DNA of 64,000 nucleotides from Marinihelvus sp036351115 (GCA_036351115.1 JAZBOL010000084.1:1-64000), one strand, 5' to 3'; positions 9,182 to 17,236 are shown, counted from the stretch's first letter. Numbers and translations are program-made. The notes: generated by a model not told the origin, from the letters alone.

Positions 9182-11008
9182 TCAGTCACATTCGAACTCC
9201 CCGTCACCCAGGTCCCGGCACTGGGGCGGAAAGCCCCATGCCTGCCAGAACGCCATGGCGTGTTCATTCACCCAGGCTTTGAAGGCCGGGGTCTGGCGAA
9301 AGGCGGCCGTGTCCGGCTGCCACATCATGCGCACGTTGGCCGTCTGGGTGTAGCAGTCCTCGCGCCCCAGGGCCACGGCCACCATGTCCATGTCGCAAAT
9401 GCCGAGGTTGTGGGCCTGGCCCCATTCCTCGAAGCGGGCGATGGCGGTGGGACGGGTGGTCGGATCCTCGATGGCGGCGACCCAGTCGCGGATCGGCGCG
9501 AACTGGAGCCGCATGGCCAGGGAGGCCACGAGGTACGCCCGGGTTTTCTGGCCGGTGCGGACGTAGTAGGAAACGAAGGCGTCGGAGGCGGAATGAAAGT
9601 TGTCCGGCAGCGTCGCCTCAAACTGGGCGACCGCCTCCTGGACCCGGCCGAGACCCAGCAGGGCTTCGGCGCGCCATTGCTGGCAATTGAGGTAGGCGGG
9701 GTCGATGGCCAGGCAGGCGTCGAAGTCTTCCAGCGCATGGTCGAGGTAGCCGAGTTCGCCCACGGTGATGCCTCGCCACAGGTGGGCCGTGGCATTGCGG
9801 GGGTCATTTTCAATGGCCGTGTCCAGGCGCTCCATGGCCCCGGCGTATCCGTCGCCCGTGACGTAGTACTTCATGCCGATGACGGCGTGGGGCATGGACA
9901 GGGTTGGGTCGAGTTCCAGGGCCCGGCGCGCGGCGGCCAGGGCGAGGCTGTCATGGTCGATACCATCCCCCGGAAACCAGCTCGTCGCCACGGAATGCAC
10001 GGCCGCCAGCGTTTCCCAGGCCCGGGCGAACTCGGGGTCCAGGGCGGTTGCCTGCGTGAGCAGCTCCCAGCTCAGGGGCAGATTCTCCCGGGCGATGAAC
10101 AGCTCGCGCCCGCGCAGGTAGAGGTCGTAGGCGTCGAAGCTGGCCGTGGCCGTGTCCACGGCGACGCGCTCGAGGCCGGCGCCCAGTTCCGCCCGCAGGG
10201 AGGCGACGATGGCGTTCGCGATCTCTTCCTGCACCTGGAAGATGTCCGTCATCTCCCGGTCGTAACTGTCGGACCAGAGGTTCAGGTCGGCGTCGGCGTC
10301 GATGAGCTGCGCCGTGACCCGCAGCCGGTCGCCCGCCTTGCGAACGCTGCCCTCCAGCACGTAAGCCACGCGCAGGGCCCGGGCGAGCTCGCGGCTGCTG
10401 CGCTGATCGCCCTTGAAGGCGAAGGACGAGGTGCGGGAGGCCACGGCAAGGCCGTCCACCCGGGTCAGCGCGTTGAGCAGTTCGTCCGCCAGGCCGTCGG
10501 AGAAGTACCCCTGGCCCGGATCGTCGCTGAGGTTGTTGAAGGGCAGGACGGCGATGGAGTTTTCGAGGATTTCGACCGGCTCCGGCGGTTCCGGCGGGGG
10601 CTCGGCCGCCGCGGCCTCGGTGGTTTCGCCCGGGGTCGCCTCGGTGGCCAGGTCCGCATCGGGCAGCGGGACGAAGCGCTCCAGCGTTTCCAGGCCCACC
10701 ACCGCCGCCAGCAGGGCGATGATGATGAAATCCAGCCGCTTGCCGCGCACATCGTCCGCGTCGTTCTCCCGATCGACGTAGCGTTCGAGCCGGATGCCCT
10801 CGGGGGTCAGGGCGAAGGTCCAGGTCAGCCACAGGGCAAAGGGAAAGCCGATCAGGCAGAGGAACACGATGAACTTGATGGCCCAGGGGTCGACGCCGAA
10901 CCGTTCGAGCACCACGTCGGCGAGCTGGATCAGCACCCAGGCAGCCACGATGTAGGCCATGCCCACGCGGAAGACGTGGCGGGACTTGAGCTGGCCGAGC
11001 AGGCTCAT
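9182..11008 (-). CDS. Membrane-anchored TolB-like/TPR protein (array member 3, shorter and divergent)
   Basis: A 608-residue protein, about 100 to 160 residues shorter than the other complete members. The N-terminus is divergent (MSLLGQLKSRHVFRVG), with helices near 13-31, 45-64 and 94-108. A Pro/Glu-rich linker (PPPEPPEP) leads to the TolB-like domain (about 151-270): SIAVLPFNNLS, YFSDGLADELLN, RTSSFAFKG, VLEGSVRKAGDR, DIFQVQEEIA. TPR-like repeats fill the rest. The C-terminus is distinctive, with an aromatic stretch and a Cys pair (FPPQCRDLGDGEFECD), a type of ending I recognise from other COG5616 proteins. ATG overlaps the upstream stop by four bases. Function unknown. Confidence 0.9.
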   Translation of the reverse strand: MSLLGQLKSRHVFRVGMAYIVAAWVLIQLADVVLERFGVDPWAIKFIVFLCLIGFPFALWLTWTFALTPEGIRLERYVDRENDADDVRGKRLDFIIIALLAAVVGLETLERFVPLPDADLATEATPGETTEAAAAEPPPEPPEPVEILENSIAVLPFNNLSDDPGQGYFSDGLADELLNALTRVDGLAVASRTSSFAFKGDQRSSRELARALRVAYVLEGSVRKAGDRLRVTAQLIDADADLNLWSDSYDREMTDIFQVQEEIANAIVASLRAELGAGLERVAVDTATASFDAYDLYLRGRELFIARENLPLSWELLTQATALDPEFARAWETLAAVHSVATSWFPGDGIDHDSLALAAARRALELDPTLSMPHAVIGMKYYVTGDGYAGAMERLDTAIENDPRNATAHLWRGITVGELGYLDHALEDFDACLAIDPAYLNCQQWRAEALLGLGRVQEAVAQFEATLPDNFHSASDAFVSYYVRTGQKTRAYLVASLAMRLQFAPIRDWVAAIEDPTTRPTAIARFEEWGQAHNLGICDMDMVAVALGREDCYTQTANVRMMWQPDTAAFRQTPAFKAWVNEHAMAFWQAWGFPPQCRDLGDGEFECD

Positions 11009-13113
11009 GGTCCTCGATCCCCGGATTGGTGACGTTCGAGCATGGCGGCGAAGGCCAGGTCGTCGCGCACCGCGTCGTAAGCCGGATCCAGCGCCACGCG
11101 CCGGGCCGTGACGTAGGAAGGGGCGGCCAGGCGCGAAGACAGCCAGCGGGTGGCGTCCTCCGCCATGCCGGCGAGGCCGAACACGCGTGACAGCTCCCAG
11201 TCCTGAAGGATGCTCTCCACCGCATCCACGGGCCGTGCGTCCACGGCGCGCTGGACGCGCTCCCGCAGGACGTCCGGCGCCTCGCCGCGCAAGGCGGCGA
11301 CGACGGCCTCGGCGTGGAGGATGCGGTAATCCTCGCCCAGGGTCTGGCGCAGGTTCTGCAGGCGAAACCAGGCCGCGTCGGCGGAAGACCGGGCGGCCTC
11401 TTCACGACCGGCCAGGAAGTGGATCAGGGCCTGGAGCTCTTCCCGCAGCTGGATGCGCGCCCGGTTGAATTCCAGGGCCTCGGGCATGTTGTCGACGGCC
11501 TCGAGGGCCTCGTCGAAACGCCCCGCCATGAGCCGCGGTTCGACGAATTGCAGGATGCTGATCGGTTCACCGCTGTGCTGGATGCCCGTGGTGGCGCGCA
11601 GGGCCGCAGCGACATCGCCCCTGTCATTCAGGGACAGGTCGGCGGTGAGGGTCTTGACCCAGAAACTGGCCGGGTCGAGGCCCCGGGCCTTTTGCAGCGC
11701 CCGCTTGGCCGCTTCGTAGCGGTGCAGGTAGGCCAGGGTCTGTGCGAGTTCGACCCAGTTGAAGGTCACCCGGGGGTCCAGGGTCAGGGCCTGCTCCATG
11801 GACTCCACGGCCTGTTCCCATTGCCCGTCGCGGCGTGACGCCCAGCCCCGTAGCATCCAGGCGCGCGGGTTGCCGGGGGCTTTGTCCAGGGCGCGGTCCA
11901 GGTGGTACAGGGCCCGCTCGTAATCCAGGTGTCCCCAGTACCAGTAGGCACCCTCGATCACCGAGAGCTCGGGCAGGTCCGGGTCCATGGCCCGCGCCCG
12001 GTCGATCACCGCCCGCGCCCTGTCCCGTTCCTTCGGATCCCCGCCGTAGTGCCAGTAGGTGGTGATGTGGGCGTCCGCCATGCCGACGAGGGCAAGGACG
12101 AAATCGGGGTCCAGCCGCAGCGCCTCTTCGTACATGGCGAGCGCCTGCTGGTTGCCGAGCTTCGATTCCTCCAGCGTGAACTGCCGCGCCTGCAGGTACA
12201 GGTCGTAGGCCGCTACGTTGTCCGTCGGGGCGTCGCCGACGTCGGCGAGCTCCTGTTCCGTCAGCGTGGCCTCCAGCGCTCCGGCGATGGCCACGGCGAT
12301 TTCCGACTGGATGTCGAAGAGGTTTTCCGTGGTCAGTTCCCGGTCGTAAATTTCCGCCCAGAGGTGTTCGTCCGTTTCCGCGTCGATGAGCTGCACGTTG
12401 ATGCGTACCCGGTCGCCTGCCCTCTGCACGGCGCCTTCCATGACGTGGGCCACGTCGAGCTCGTCCGCGATTTCGCGCAGGTTCTTGGGCGTGTCGCGGT
12501 ATTCCATGACCGAGGTCCGGGAAATCACGCTGAAGGCGCCGATCCTGGACAGCTGGGTCAGCAGGTCGTCGTGGATGCCGTCCGTGAAGTACTGGTCCGA
12601 GGCCTGGTCGCTGCGGTTGGCAAAGGGCAGCACGGCGATGGCGTTGCGGCGTTCCCGGGCGCTTGCCGGGGCATCGTCGCGAGCGGGCTCAGGAAGCTCG
12701 GCGTCCGCGCCGTCCGCGGTTGGCGCCGGCGCTGGCGCGTTGGTCGGCGCAGCCACCTGCGCCAGTTCGTCCTTGTAGCGCGATTCCCAGATGAAGTAGG
12801 CCAGGGACAGCCCCAGCAGGATCATGATCGCGTAATCGAGCTTGCGGCCCGTGCGCCGGGTCACGGACGTCCCCCGGTCCACCTGGCTCTCGAGCTTGAT
12901 GCCCTCGGGCGTCAGCTCGAAGGCCCAGGCGATGATCAGCGCCGGTACGAAACCCACGGCAAGCAGCAGCAGGATCAGCTTCGGCGCCCAGACCGGCAGC
13001 TCCATGATTTCCGCCACGACGTCGGTCAGCTGGAGCAGCACCCAGGTGGTGACCGCGTAGGCGATGCCGACCTTGAAGACGTTGCGGCGACGGAGTTCCT
13101 GGAACAGGCTCAC
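11005..13113 (-). CDS. Membrane-anchored TolB-like/TPR protein (array member 2)
   Basis: The start is placed at GTG 13111-13113 because this gives MSLFQELRRRNVFKVG, the conserved array N-terminus, and a four-base GTGA overlap with the mini-gene upstream. The same frame is open for another 297 bases, but that stretch overlaps the mini-gene and reads as Arg-rich nonsense. The product is 702 residues: helices at about 13-32, 45-64 and 94-109, an Ala/Pro linker, and a TolB-like domain at about 158-282 (YFTDGIHDDLLTQL, VMEGAVQRAGDRVRI, YDRELTTENLFDIQSEI). TPR-like repeats follow. It ends in HQSGDRGP with the next ATG overlapping. Function unknown. Confidence 0.87.
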   Translation of the reverse strand: MSLFQELRRRNVFKVGIAYAVTTWVLLQLTDVVAEIMELPVWAPKLILLLLAVGFVPALIIAWAFELTPEGIKLESQVDRGTSVTRRTGRKLDYAIMILLGLSLAYFIWESRYKDELAQVAAPTNAPAPAPTADGADAELPEPARDDAPASARERRNAIAVLPFANRSDQASDQYFTDGIHDDLLTQLSRIGAFSVISRTSVMEYRDTPKNLREIADELDVAHVMEGAVQRAGDRVRINVQLIDAETDEHLWAEIYDRELTTENLFDIQSEIAVAIAGALEATLTEQELADVGDAPTDNVAAYDLYLQARQFTLEESKLGNQQALAMYEEALRLDPDFVLALVGMADAHITTYWHYGGDPKERDRARAVIDRARAMDPDLPELSVIEGAYWYWGHLDYERALYHLDRALDKAPGNPRAWMLRGWASRRDGQWEQAVESMEQALTLDPRVTFNWVELAQTLAYLHRYEAAKRALQKARGLDPASFWVKTLTADLSLNDRGDVAAALRATTGIQHSGEPISILQFVEPRLMAGRFDEALEAVDNMPEALEFNRARIQLREELQALIHFLAGREEAARSSADAAWFRLQNLRQTLGEDYRILHAEAVVAALRGEAPDVLRERVQRAVDARPVDAVESILQDWELSRVFGLAGMAEDATRWLSSRLAAPSYVTARRVALDPAYDAVRDDLAFAAMLERHQSGDRGP

Positions 13114-13355
13114 GGGCCGGCCTCTTCGCATTCGCGGTTGACGCCCTCGGGCGTGAGTTCGCAGGCCTGGGCGAAGAGCAGGGCGATGGGGTAGCCGATG
13201 GCGACGATGGCCACGACGACAGGTCCGACCGTGCCGGGCAAATCGAGCAATTCGCTCAGCACATCGGTCAGTTGCAGCACGAGCCAGCCCGCGACCGCAT
13301 AGGCGATGCCCACGCGGAATACGTTCCGGCGTTTCAACTCCTGGAAGAGTGACAA
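13110..13355 (-). CDS. 81-residue mini-protein: array N-terminal membrane domain fused to a paralog-like tail
   Basis: TTG at 13353-13355 starts MSLFQELKRRNVFRVG, two membrane helices (about 13-32 and 43-63) and ELTPEGVNRE, then ends at once in CEEAGP. The first 75 residues match the N-terminal domain of the full-length paralogs. The last residues resemble the extreme C-termini of other members (REEATGP). The third helix, TolB-like domain and TPR region are absent. The simplest reading is an in-frame internal deletion of about 650 codons. It is the promoter-proximal gene of the array and its stop overlaps the next GTG. It may be a remnant or a working small membrane protein. A G-rich tract about 12 bases upstream could serve as ribosome binding site. 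Confidence 0.7.
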   Translation of the reverse strand: MSLFQELKRRNVFRVGIAYAVAGWLVLQLTDVLSELLDLPGTVGPVVVAIVAIGYPIALLFAQACELTPEGVNRECEEAGP

Positions 13356-13397
13356 GTCGTTCTAACCCCCGCGGTTGACGACGTGCTACGACAAAAA

Positions 13398-13413
13398 CCA
13401 TTGATTTCAATGG
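13398..13413. promoter_or_regulatory. Inverted repeat in the leader of the TolB-like/TPR array
   Basis: CCATTGA-TT-TCAATGG has perfect 7-base arms, about 43 bases upstream of the first gene of the array. Read on the minus strand (the array's sense), it is followed by TTTTTG, so it could be a weak attenuator hairpin or a repressor operator. The 260-base gap 13356-13615 between the array and the divergent gene also holds a GGGCC-GTAT-GGCCC hairpin near 13466-13479 and an A/T-rich stretch near 13525-13552. I could not pick a convincing -35/-10 pair there. Confidence 0.4.
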
Positions 13414-13615
13414 GAAAAGCCGTGGCGATATTTATTTTGGGATTGCCGTTCTTCCTCGACATTCAGGGCCGTATGGCCCCACGCGTTTGCATCATACCCA
13501 AACTGACTACAAAGCGGGGTGCAAAGTGTTGATAAAAATATAAAACTTTTTCCCGTCCGCCGGCCTGGCGGGGCGCCGGGATGACCGTGGATTGGGATGG
13601 GTTAAGATTCGCGCC

Positions 13616-14713
13616 ATGAAAATGCCCCGAAAACTGCTGTTACCCGTCGCCCTGGCCCTGCCCCTGGCTGCCTGCGCCCAGCCGGACCTGTCGCTTGTCG
13701 AGTTGCCCGACGGTTTCTCCATCGACTACTACGCCGAGGGGGTCGAAAACGCCCGCCAGATGGCCCTGGGCGACGAGGGCACCCTGTTCGTCGGTTCACG
13801 CCGGGCCGGAAAGGTGCACGCGGTGGTGGACAGCGACGGCGATTTCCGCGCCGATCGCGTCATCCTGATCGCGGACGGGCTGGAGATGCCCTCGGGCATC
13901 GAGTTCCGGGAGGGCGACCTGTACGTCGCCGCCGTGAGCCGGGTGCTTCGCTATCCCGGTATCGAGTCCCGCCTGGACAATCCGCCGGAGCCCGAGGTGC
14001 TGGTCGACGATCTGCCGACGGAAACGCACCACGGCTGGAAGTACCTGCGCTTTTCCCCGGCGGGTGAGCTCTTTCTCCCGGTAGGGGCTCCCTGCAACGT
14101 GTGCGACGAGCCCGGTTTCGCCGAAGTGCGCCGCCTGGACCTCGAATCCGGCCAAACAGACACCTGGGCCTATGGCGTGCGCAACAGCGTCGGTCTGGCC
14201 TTTCACCCGCAGACCGCGGAACTCTGGTTCACGGACAACGGCCGGGACTGGATGGGCGATGACTTGCCGGACTGCGAACTCAACCATGCACCAGAACAGG
14301 GCATGCACTTCGGCTTCCCCTACTGCCACCAGGGCGACGTCCCCGATCCGGATTTCGGCGAGGGCAAAACGTGCGCCGACTACGTGGCGCCGGAGATCAA
14401 CCTCGGTCCGCATGTCGCACCCCTGGGGCTCGCGTTTTACACCGGGGACCAGTTCCCCGCGGACTATCGGGGCGACCTGATCATCGCGGAACATGGCAGC
14501 TGGAATCGCAGCGACAAGATCGGCTACCGGCTCAAGCGCGTGACCTTCGAGGAGGGTGAGGTGACCGGCCAGGAGGTCTTCGCCGAGGGCTGGCTGCAGG
14601 GCCAGGAAGACTGGGGCCGTCCCAACGACGTGCTCGTGTTGCCCGACGGTTCGCTGCTGGTGTCGGACGACAAGGCCGACGCGATCTACCGCATCATCTA
14701 CACGGGCGGCTGA
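13616..14713 (+). CDS. PQQ-dependent sugar dehydrogenase-like lipoprotein (sorbosone dehydrogenase family)
   Basis: The 365-residue product starts MKMPRKLLLPVALALPLAAC, a lipoprotein signal with lipobox LAAC cut before Cys20, so it is probably membrane-tethered in the periplasm. The rest is a beta-propeller of the COG2133 / L-sorbosone dehydrogenase type: GFSIDYYAEGVENARQMA, AYGVRNSVGLAFHP, LWFTDNGRDWMGDD, FGFPYCHQGD, LIIAEHGSWNRSDKIGYR and LLVSDDKADAIYRI. Family members oxidise sugars or aldehydes with PQQ, but many homologs have no known substrate. ATG 13616 is preferred over the in-frame codon at 13592 because it puts the basic residues right before the hydrophobic core. Divergent from the array and 9 bases upstream of uppP. 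Substrate unknown. Confidence 0.85.
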   Translation: MKMPRKLLLPVALALPLAACAQPDLSLVELPDGFSIDYYAEGVENARQMALGDEGTLFVGSRRAGKVHAVVDSDGDFRADRVILIADGLEMPSGIEFREGDLYVAAVSRVLRYPGIESRLDNPPEPEVLVDDLPTETHHGWKYLRFSPAGELFLPVGAPCNVCDEPGFAEVRRLDLESGQTDTWAYGVRNSVGLAFHPQTAELWFTDNGRDWMGDDLPDCELNHAPEQGMHFGFPYCHQGDVPDPDFGEGKTCADYVAPEINLGPHVAPLGLAFYTGDQFPADYRGDLIIAEHGSWNRSDKIGYRLKRVTFEEGEVTGQEVFAEGWLQGQEDWGRPNDVLVLPDGSLLVSDDKADAIYRIIYTGG

Positions 14714-14722
14714 GGTTTCCCC

Positions 14723-15520
14723 GTGAGTCTTCTGCAGATCGCGGTCCTGGCGATCGTCCAGGGGCTCACGGAGTTTCTGCCGGTCTCCAGTTCGGCGCAC
14801 CTGATCCTGGTCAGCAAGCTGGGGGCGTGGCCCGACGAGGGGCTGGAAATGGACGTGGCCGTGCACGTGGGGACGCTGCTCGCGGTACTCGTTTACTTTC
14901 GCCACGAGGTGGTCGGCCTGGTTCGGGCCTGGCGCGAACCCGCGGACGACCCCGTCACGATTCAGCGGCGGACCATCGGCCTGGGGCTTGTCATCGGGAC
15001 CGTTCCCGTGGTGCTGGTCGGCGCCCTGTTTTACGACACCATCGCCGATTCGCTGCGCGATGTCCGCATCATCGCCGTATCCACGCTCCTGTTCGGTGTC
15101 GTGCTGCTGCTTGCTGACCGGTACAGCCCCCGCTCCCGGGAACTGAGGGAGCTGCGCCTCTCCCATGCCCTCTGGATCGGCCTGGCCCAGGCGTTGGCCC
15201 TGATTCCCGGTACTTCACGGTCCGGCGCGACGCTGACCATGGGTCGTCTGCTGGGCTTCACCCCGGACGCCGCGGCCCGTTTCTCCTTCCTGCTGTCCAT
15301 CCCGGTGATCGCCGCGGCCGGTCTGCGGGGAGGCTACGAGCTGCTCGTCGATGGTTCGGGCATGCAGTGGCAGCCGTTCGTTCTCGCCATGATCCTGGCG
15401 GCGCTGGCGGGCTGGCTGTGCATCGCGGCCTTTCTTGCCCTGCTGGCTCGCCTGGGCCTGCTGCCCTTTATCCTCTACCGGCTCGCGTTGGGGTTGGTGC
15501 TGTTGGGGATATCCCTGTAA
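14723..15520 (+). CDS. uppP: Undecaprenyl-diphosphatase UppP (BacA)
   Basis: A 265-residue integral membrane enzyme that converts undecaprenyl diphosphate to undecaprenyl phosphate, recycling the lipid carrier for peptidoglycan and other envelope polymers. Both family signatures are visible: QGLTEFLPVSSSAHLIL near the N-terminus and PGTSRSGATLTMGRLLG in the middle. Length matches the family (about 265-275). The start is GTG at 14723, giving MSLLQIAVLAIVQG. It follows the sorbosone-dehydrogenase-like gene by nine bases and may be co-transcribed with it. It ends immediately before the glnA control region. Confidence 0.96.
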   Translation: MSLLQIAVLAIVQGLTEFLPVSSSAHLILVSKLGAWPDEGLEMDVAVHVGTLLAVLVYFRHEVVGLVRAWREPADDPVTIQRRTIGLGLVIGTVPVVLVGALFYDTIADSLRDVRIIAVSTLLFGVVLLLADRYSPRSRELRELRLSHALWIGLAQALALIPGTSRSGATLTMGRLLGFTPDAAARFSFLLSIPVIAAAGLRGGYELLVDGSGMQWQPFVLAMILAALAGWLCIAAFLALLARLGLLPFILYRLALGLVLLGISL

Positions 15521-15535
15521 GCACTGGTATGGTGC
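15521..15535 (+). promoter_or_regulatory. NtrC-type binding site upstream of glnA
   Basis: GCACTGGTATGGTGC fits the enterobacterial NtrC consensus GCACY-N5-GGTGC exactly. It lies about 170 bases upstream of the sigma-54 promoter and begins right after the uppP stop codon. The window also encodes NtrC, so a functional enhancer is likely. Confidence 0.7.
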
Positions 15536-15550
15536 AGTATTTTTTGGACT

Positions 15551-15565
15551 GTGCCATCATGGTGC
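15551..15565 (+). promoter_or_regulatory. Second, imperfect NtrC-type site upstream of glnA
   Basis: GTGCCATCATGGTGC has a perfect right half (GGTGC) and a degenerate left half. Its centre is 30 bases, about three helical turns, downstream of the first site. That spacing suits cooperative NtrC binding on one face of the DNA. Confidence 0.5.
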
Positions 15566-15701
15566 ATGACAAGTCCGGCGTTTCAGCGCGCGGATCCACC
15601 GTTCCCACCGCTGCACGAAGTGGTGCTTTGAACTTCGGCAAACCGGTGGTCAAAAGTCGCCAAAAAGCCCTGTCAGCCCGGTATGGCGAGACGGCAAAGG
15701 G

Positions 15702-15717
15702 TGGCATCAATTCTGCA
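15702..15717 (+). promoter_or_regulatory. Sigma-54 promoter of glnA
   Basis: TGGCATCAATTCTGCA has the invariant GG and GC ten bases apart (consensus TGGCAC-N5-TTGCA). It lies 65 bases before the glnA ATG, leaving a leader of about 55 bases, and downstream of two NtrC-type sites. The arrangement matches the classical nitrogen-regulated glnA promoter. Confidence 0.75.
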
Positions 15718-15782
15718 TGTACATACCGGATGCAACACGAACCATTTTGGAACACCCTTCAATTCAACGAGGAAAAACACGC

Positions 15783-17192
15783 ATGAGCGCCAAAGATATT
15801 CTGAAAACCATCAAGGAAGAGGACGTCGAATTCGTCGACCTTCGCTTCTGCGACACCCGCGGCAAAGAGCAGCATGTCACGCTGCCGACCTCGGTGGTCG
15901 ACGAGGATTTCTTCGAAGAAGGCAAAATGTTCGACGGTTCGTCCATCGCAGGCTGGAAGGGCATCAACGAGTCGGACATGGTGCTCATGCCGGACCTGGA
16001 TTCAGCGGTGATGGATCCTTTTTGCGAATCCAGCACCCTGCTGCTTCGTTGCGACGTGCTCGAGCCGGACACCATGGAAGGCTACGAGCGCTGTCCGCGG
16101 TCCCTGGCCACCCGCGCCGAGGCCTACCTGAAATCCACGGGCATCGCCGACAAGGCGTTTTTCGGCCCCGAGCCGGAGTTCTTCGTATTCGACGACGTTC
16201 GCTTCGGTGACGACGTCAGCGGCAGCTACTACCACATCGACTCCGAGGAAGCGGCCTGGAACACGGGCACGGAGTACGAGGGCGGCAACCTCGGCCACCG
16301 CACGCGGGTCAAGGGCGGCTACTTCCCGGTGCCGCCGGTGGACTCCCTGCACACGGTTCGTGGCGACATGTGCCACGCGCTCGAGGCCCTGGGCGTTCCC
16401 GTCGAAGTGCATCACCACGAGGTGGGCACGGCCGGCCAGTGTGAGATCGGCACCAAGTTCAACACGCTCAAGCGCAAGGCCGACGAGATGCTGCTGCTGA
16501 AGTACGCCGTGCACAACGTGGCGGCGCTGAACGGCCAGACGGCGACCTTCATGCCCAAGCCCCTGGTGGGTGACAACGGCTCCGGCATGCACGTGCACCA
16601 GTCCCTGGTGAAAGACGGCGAGAACCTCTTCGCCGGCGACGAGTATGGCGGCCTGTCCCAGCTGGCGCTGTGGTACATCGGCGGTATCTTTAAACACGCC
16701 CGCGCCATCAACGCCTTCGCCAACGCATCGACCAACAGCTACAAGCGCCTGGTGCCCGGCTTCGAAGCGCCGGTGCTGCTGGCCTACTCGGCCCGTAACC
16801 GTTCGGCTTCCATCCGCATCCCGCACGTGTCCAGCCCGAAAGCCCGCCGTATCGAGGTCCGCTTCGGTGACCCGGCGGGCAATGCCTACCTGACCTTCGC
16901 GGCGATGATGATGGCCGGCCTCGACGGCATCAAGAACAAGATCGACCCGGGCCCCGCCATGGACAAGGACCTCTACGATCTCCCGGCGGAGGAGCTCGCG
17001 GACATTCCGACCGTGTGCCACAGCCTGGACCAGGCCCTCGAAGCCCTCGATTCGGACCGGGATTTCCTGACTGCCGGCGGGGTGTTCACGGACCATATGA
17101 TCGACGGCTACATCGCCCTCAAGATGGATGAAGTCACGCGTTTCCGCATGACCACGCATCCGGTTGAATTCGATATGTATTATTCTTGCTGA
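15783..17192 (+). CDS. glnA: Glutamine synthetase, type I (GlnA)
   Basis: Makes glutamine from glutamate, ammonia and ATP. ATG 15783 gives exactly 469 residues, the length of E. coli GlnA, and is preceded by GAGGA. Signatures include FDGSSIAGW near the N-terminus, GYFPVPPVDS, the ATP-binding region KPLVGDNGSGMHVHQSL, and the adenylylation-site region DLYDLP near residue 400, so control by GlnE adenylylation is expected. It lies behind a sigma-54 promoter with NtrC-type sites. The ntrB-ntrC pair follows after one unrelated gene and a hairpin. Confidence 0.98.
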   Translation: MSAKDILKTIKEEDVEFVDLRFCDTRGKEQHVTLPTSVVDEDFFEEGKMFDGSSIAGWKGINESDMVLMPDLDSAVMDPFCESSTLLLRCDVLEPDTMEGYERCPRSLATRAEAYLKSTGIADKAFFGPEPEFFVFDDVRFGDDVSGSYYHIDSEEAAWNTGTEYEGGNLGHRTRVKGGYFPVPPVDSLHTVRGDMCHALEALGVPVEVHHHEVGTAGQCEIGTKFNTLKRKADEMLLLKYAVHNVAALNGQTATFMPKPLVGDNGSGMHVHQSLVKDGENLFAGDEYGGLSQLALWYIGGIFKHARAINAFANASTNSYKRLVPGFEAPVLLAYSARNRSASIRIPHVSSPKARRIEVRFGDPAGNAYLTFAAMMMAGLDGIKNKIDPGPAMDKDLYDLPAEELADIPTVCHSLDQALEALDSDRDFLTAGGVFTDHMIDGYIALKMDEVTRFRMTTHPVEFDMYYSC

Positions 17193-17210
17193 TACTGACG
17201 CCTGGCAGGG

Positions 17211-17236
17211 AGGCCGGGGAATGCCCCGGCCTCGTT
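17211..17236 (+). terminator. Probable terminator or attenuator after glnA
   Basis: AGGCCGGGG-AATG-CCCCGGCCT forms a 9-base-pair GC-rich stem (17211-17232) followed by CGTTGT. The T-run is short, so termination may be partial, allowing read-through toward ntrBC as in enteric glnALG. Confidence 0.6.

Noticed and set aside
13114..13410. Upstream extension of array member 2 to give an 801-residue protein
   Set aside because: The extra residues are Arg-rich and non-conserved and overlap the mini-gene in another frame. The conserved MSLFQ start at GTG 13113 is clearly better.
15612..15625. Third NtrC-like site near glnA (GCACGAAGTGGTGC)
   Set aside because: The two half-sites are one base too close for the consensus spacing, so binding is doubtful.
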